Of a stretch of DNA of 8,691 nt, positions 6,624-8,691 are shown in pieces. The notes beneath the pieces were generated by a model. The model worked only from the letters and a program-made list of their open reading frames with translations. It searched no databases and was not told the origin of the DNA. This stretch comes from Oscillospiraceae bacterium. Lineage in GTDB: Bacteria; Bacillota; Clostridia; Oscillospirales; UBA644. Positions within the stretch are counted from its first letter, which is position 1. Each line of letters begins with the position of its first letter. The position numbers were made by a program, and so were the translations under genes. The DNA is taken from assembly GCA_015067385.1 (NCBI GenBank), contig SVMP01000087.1:1-8691 (forward strand), read 5' to 3'.

Positions 6624-7187
6624 TTAGTTTATCAGAAGTTGTCTTGCTTCTTCTTTTAAGGAACAAGCCTCAATATTGGTAGTCTTTATTATTTGGCACT
6701 TATCTTTGTATTTCTTTTTTTTGAAAAGATATATTGCAATAAATGGAATAGTTGAAAGAGGAAAAAATAAAATTGCACATATAATCCATCCAATAGACGG
6801 TGCTTTGGGTTGTTGTCGGATATACATGTTATTAAACGAATATTCAAGATTTTTTATCTTTTCATAGTTCTTTATATTTTTATTTCGTCTAAATACAAGT
6901 TTAATATAGTTTGTACTTTCTGTTACAGAGTAAAGTGCATCAAATTTACTTTCTAAATGAGTATTTTTAGTATCTATAGTTTGTGAAGATTTTAATTCCC
7001 ATCCAAAGCTTTCGAATTCTTCGATTATGTTATTTTCAAGCTCAGGACTAACTTGAACAGAGGTCGATTCCCAAATAGGTTCTACTTTACTTTGGGTCCA
7101 CGCCGATTTTTCATTAATTTGAGTTCCGCATGAACTGCAAAAAGTGCTTCCATCCGGTATTTGTTTGCCGCAATTGTTGCAATACAT
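6624..7187 (-). CDS. Zinc-ribbon membrane protein of unknown function
   Basis: With the start at 7187 the protein has 187 residues. It begins with a zinc ribbon: Cys3-x2-Cys6 and Cys17-x2-Cys20 (MYCNNCGKQI...FCSSCG). A polar domain follows (about 45-125), including FGWELKSSQT and a basic strand, YIKLVFRRN. One hydrophobic segment (131-155) precedes a Lys-rich patch and a short cytoplasmic tail. A longer frame runs to an ATG at 7217, but the predicted transcription start is near 7211, downstream of that ATG. The 7187 ATG has AAGGA at 7202-7198, and ribbons of this kind usually begin at the protein's N-terminus. I have seen similar uncharacterised zinc-ribbon proteins in Firmicutes; no function is claimed. 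It leads a two-gene unit with the polytopic membrane protein and is divergent from the XRE regulator. Confidence 0.8.
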   Translation of the reverse strand: MYCNNCGKQIPDGSTFCSSCGTQINEKSAWTQSKVEPIWESTSVQVSPELENNIIEEFESFGWELKSSQTIDTKNTHLESKFDALYSVTESTNYIKLVFRRNKNIKNYEKIKNLEYSFNNMYIRQQPKAPSIGWIICAILFFPLSTIPFIAIYLFKKKKYKDKCQIIKTTNIEACSLKEEARQLLIN

Positions 7188-7217
7188 AAGAATATCATCC
7201 TTTTCTAAATTTTCCAT

Positions 7218-7246
7218 ATTATAACATGAAAAAAACGATTTGTCAA
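7218..7246 (-). promoter_or_regulatory. Perfect-consensus sigma-A promoter for the zinc-ribbon/membrane-protein unit
   Basis: On the minus strand, TTGACA (7246-7241) and TATAAT (7223-7218) are separated by exactly 17 bases; both hexamers match consensus fully. Transcription would begin near 7211, giving a leader of about 24 bases before the ATG at 7187. The -35 element abuts the left arm of the inverted repeat at 7247-7279, so a bound repressor would be well placed to block it. Confidence 0.88.
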
Positions 7247-7279
7247 CCCTTTTGAGTTAACTATTTAAACTCAAAAGGG
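7247..7279. promoter_or_regulatory. Perfect 12-bp inverted repeat, likely operator of the XRE regulator
   Basis: CCCTTTTGAGTT (7247-7258) and its exact reverse complement AACTCAAAAGGG (7268-7279) flank a 9-base AT-only spacer. Arm centres are 21 bp apart, two helical turns, so a dimer could bind both arms on one face of the DNA. The element touches the -35 box of the leftward promoter and fills the spacer of the rightward promoter. It is not followed by a T-run in either direction, so a terminator is unlikely. That the XRE protein binds it is inferred from adjacency and from habits of that family. Confidence 0.7.
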
Positions 7280-7286
7280 GTATAAT
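7257..7286 (+). promoter_or_regulatory. Promoter of the XRE regulator gene
   Basis: A perfect TATAAT at 7281-7286 lies 31 bases before the ATG at 7318. The best -35 is TTAACT (7257-7262) with an 18-base spacer, a 4 of 6 match. Transcription would start near 7293. The spacer contains the right arm of the inverted repeat, which fits autoregulation. Confidence 0.55.
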
Positions 7287-7317
7287 GTATTTATGTTAAA
7301 TTGAAAGGGTGGGTAGT

Positions 7318-7560
7318 ATGACGATTGGAGAGGCGGTTAGAATAAAAATAACTGATTTATGTAAAGAGCATAATATAACTGTGAATAAGTTGGCAACTAT
7401 CTGCGGGATAACTCAATCAACACTTAATAATATTGTGAGCGGTAGAAACAACAGTGCCACTGTTTCGACGATAAAGAAGATTTGCGACGGCTTAAACATA
7501 AGTATCAATGATTTTTTTAGCGATGATCTTTTTAAAGATTTGGAGCAGGAATTAAAATAG
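7318..7560 (+). CDS. Small XRE/Cro-CI-type helix-turn-helix regulator
   Basis: An 80-residue protein that is almost entirely one helix-turn-helix domain: VNKLATICG (22-30) forms the first helix of the motif and TQSTLNNIVSGRN (32-44) the recognition helix, followed by TIKKICDGLNISINDFF (51-67), typical of the last helices of this fold. It has no sensor domain, only a short acidic tail, so any signal would come from a partner or from protein level. The ATG at 7318 is chosen over a GTG at 7309 in the same frame because AAAGGG (7304-7309) sits at the right distance from the ATG and overlaps the GTG. It is divergent from the zinc-ribbon/membrane-protein unit and probably represses both itself and that unit through the repeat at 7247-7279. 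Confidence 0.88.
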   Translation: MTIGEAVRIKITDLCKEHNITVNKLATICGITQSTLNNIVSGRNNSATVSTIKKICDGLNISINDFFSDDLFKDLEQELK

Positions 7561-7563
7561 ACA

Positions 7564-7602
7564 ACAACCCATGAAGAATTAACTTCATGGGTTGTATTTT
7601 TA
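7564..7602. terminator. Hairpin terminator after the XRE gene, possibly bidirectional
   Basis: A perfect 13-bp stem (ACAACCCATGAAG at 7564-7576 with CTTCATGGGTTGT at 7583-7595) has a 6-base AATTAA loop and is followed by ATTTTTAT. It begins three bases after the XRE stop codon. The minus-strand flank (TGTCTATTTTAAT) is less T-rich but could also end the convergent GH95 gene, whose stop is at 7610-7612. Confidence 0.9.
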
Positions 7603-7609
7603 TATTATT

Positions 7610-8691
7610 TTATTCGTTATAAGTGAAATTGCCTGTGAAATCGATTGTCTGTCCGTTGATCTTAACAGTTCCTTGTTTACCGTCTTTACCGATGATCTCG
7701 CAATTTACAACTTTGCCTTCTTTCCATTTTGCCGATACTGTAAAGCCGCCGCGTGCGACAAAGCCGTTGAATTCACCGTCTTTCCATGCATCGGGGAGGG
7801 CAGGAAGAATGTCTATATATCCGTCATGGCTCTGCATTAACATTTCGATAATGCCTGCTGTTCCGCCGAAGTTACCGTCGATCTGGAACGGAGGATGATT
7901 GTCGAACATGTTCGGAAGAGTGCTCTTCTTCAACAGTGCTATAATGTTTTCATATGCCGCATTGCCGTCAGCAAGACGTGCAAAGAAGTTTATGATCCAC
8001 GCTCTGCTCCAGCCTGTATGTCCGCCGCCGTTTTCAAGGCGTCTTTCAATTGTTTTTCTTGCGGCAGCAAAAAGTTCGGGGGTAGATTTTGTTATTTGAT
8101 TAGAGGGATGTAAACCGTAAAGGTGAGATATGTGTCTGTGACCGGGTTCCCACTCGTCAAAGTCTTCGGACCATTCCATTATCTGACCGTGTTTGCCGAT
8201 TCTGATGGGGGGCAGCTGCTCGATCTTTTCTTTAAGTTTTGCGGCAAAATCTTTGTCAATATCAAGTATTTCGCATACATCAATGTTGAATTCAAAAAGT
8301 TCTCTGACAATGCTTATGTCCATTGTCGGACCTGCGCACATGCTGGCTCTGCTTCCGTCTGTGGGGCTCTTGAAGCTGTTTTCGGGAGAACCTGAGGGTA
8401 CTGTTACAAGGTATCCGTTTCTCGGGTCTTTTACAAGGTATTCGCAGAAGAACTCGGATGAACCCTTGATGATAGGATAATATTCTTTAAGGAATTCTTT
8501 GTCTTCACCGTACAACCAACGCTCCTTGATATGACGTAAACACCAAGCGCCTGCTGTTGCAAATGCTCCGAATACAGGGTGTGCGCCGAGAGAAGTATAA
8601 CCCCAAGGGGTAGTGGTGTAGTGTGCTACCCAACCGGGACAGTTGTATACATTTTTCGCCGTCGCCTGACCTTTGTCTGCAATCATTTTTA
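7610..8691 (-). CDS. Partial GH95-family glycoside hydrolase (alpha-L-fucosidase type), C-terminal part
   Basis: The frame is open through the right edge; the visible part covers at least the last 358 residues. GH95 enzymes are about 750-800 residues, so roughly the N-terminal half is missing. Numbering from the Met at 8686, GH95 landmarks are GWVAHYTTTPWG (18-29), PSGSPEN (97-103), EWEPGHRHISHLYGLHPS (178-195), GWSRAWIINFFARLADG (225-241) and PPFQIDGNFGGTAG (265-278). Glu102 and Asp270 fall where I recall the general acid (E566) and a catalytic-site Asp (D766) in Bifidobacterium AfcA; the paired Asn residues lie further upstream, outside the window. A beta-rich C-terminal domain (about 285-358) follows. 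The enzyme would release alpha-1,2-linked fucose, or galactose in some members, from host or plant glycans. The Met at 8686 is internal, not the start. No secretion signal can be judged. Confidence 0.9.
   Translation of the reverse strand, partial: KMIADKGQATAKNVYNCPGWVAHYTTTPWGYTSLGAHPVFGAFATAGAWCLRHIKERWLYGEDKEFLKEYYPIIKGSSEFFCEYLVKDPRNGYLVTVPSGSPENSFKSPTDGSRASMCAGPTMDISIVRELFEFNIDVCEILDIDKDFAAKLKEKIEQLPPIRIGKHGQIMEWSEDFDEWEPGHRHISHLYGLHPSNQITKSTPELFAAARKTIERRLENGGGHTGWSRAWIINFFARLADGNAAYENIIALLKKSTLPNMFDNHPPFQIDGNFGGTAGIIEMLMQSHDGYIDILPALPDAWKDGEFNGFVARGGFTVSAKWKEGKVVNCEIIGKDGKQGTVKINGQTIDFTGNFTYNE

Noticed and set aside
7188..7217. Longer start at 7217 for the zinc-ribbon gene
   Set aside because: It lies upstream of the predicted transcription start and has no ribosome binding site; the ATG at 7187 fits both.
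7309..7317. GTG start at 7309 for the XRE gene
   Set aside because: The GTG overlaps the end of the best ribosome binding site (AAAGGG, 7304-7309); the ATG at 7318 is correctly spaced.
6624..7560. Toxin-antitoxin pair made of the XRE protein and the zinc-ribbon protein
   Set aside because: The genes are divergent rather than in tandem, and the zinc-ribbon protein shows no nuclease, kinase or other toxin motif. A repressed membrane module fits better.
7592..8480. Several plus-strand open frames of 66-95 codons opposite the GH95 gene
   Set aside because: They are out-of-frame shadows of a gene with many GH95 landmarks and have no ribosome binding sites or recognisable domains.
1..8691. CRISPR arrays, tRNA or rRNA genes, insertion sequences
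   Set aside because: No regularly spaced direct repeats, tRNA-like cloverleaf, transposase frame or terminal inverted repeats were seen on reading both strands.

Overview
The window looks like chromosomal DNA from a strictly anaerobic, low-to-moderate GC Firmicute of the class Clostridia, probably an Oscillospiraceae/Ruminococcaceae-like gut bacterium. This is inferred from strong AGGAGG-type ribosome binding sites, the sodium-pump decarboxylase gene set, a Clostridia-style solute-binding lipoprotein and a GH95 fucosidase-type enzyme. No ribosomal or other phylogenetic marker is present, so the genus cannot be named.

Layout. (1) Positions 1-557, minus strand: the N-terminal part of a sugar-type ABC transporter lipoprotein, cut by the window edge. 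(2) Positions 558-882: an AT-rich divergent intergenic region with one leftward and two candidate rightward promoters. (3) Positions 883-5749, plus strand: a tight five-gene operon with gaps of 15-23 bases, each gene with a good ribosome binding site. It encodes an acyl-CoA-type carboxyltransferase, a small membrane gamma subunit, a biotin carrier protein, the sodium-translocating beta subunit, and an OadA-type carboxyltransferase without a biotin domain. It ends at a strong hairpin terminator (5766-5802). (4) Positions 5809-7560: an AT-richer islet with a polytopic membrane protein and a zinc-ribbon membrane protein on the minus strand, divergent from a small XRE-type regulator. A perfect 12-bp inverted repeat lies between the two promoters. 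(5) Positions 7564-7595: a second hairpin terminator. (6) Positions 7610-8691, minus strand: the C-terminal part of a GH95-family glycoside hydrolase that runs off the right edge.

How the genes work together. The five-gene operon should make a biotin-dependent, membrane-bound sodium pump. The OadA-like protein would move carboxylate from oxaloacetate to the biotin of the carrier protein. The beta subunit would release it as CO2 while exporting Na+, with the gamma subunit holding the complex together. The first gene adds a second carboxyltransferase of acyl-CoA type, so the shared biotin carrier could instead pass the carboxylate between oxaloacetate/pyruvate and an acyl-CoA pair, as in the soluble Propionibacterium transcarboxylase (12S, 5S and 1.3S subunits). 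The Na+ pathway residues in the beta subunit and the metal and lysine residues in the OadA subunit are intact. The acyl-CoA-type subunit departs from the usual catalytic glycine motifs, so its substrate is the main open question.

The islet at 5809-7560 is the least explained part. Promoter geometry shows that the zinc-ribbon protein starts at 7187, not at the longer 7217 start, and that the XRE protein probably controls both directions through the inverted repeat at 7247-7279.
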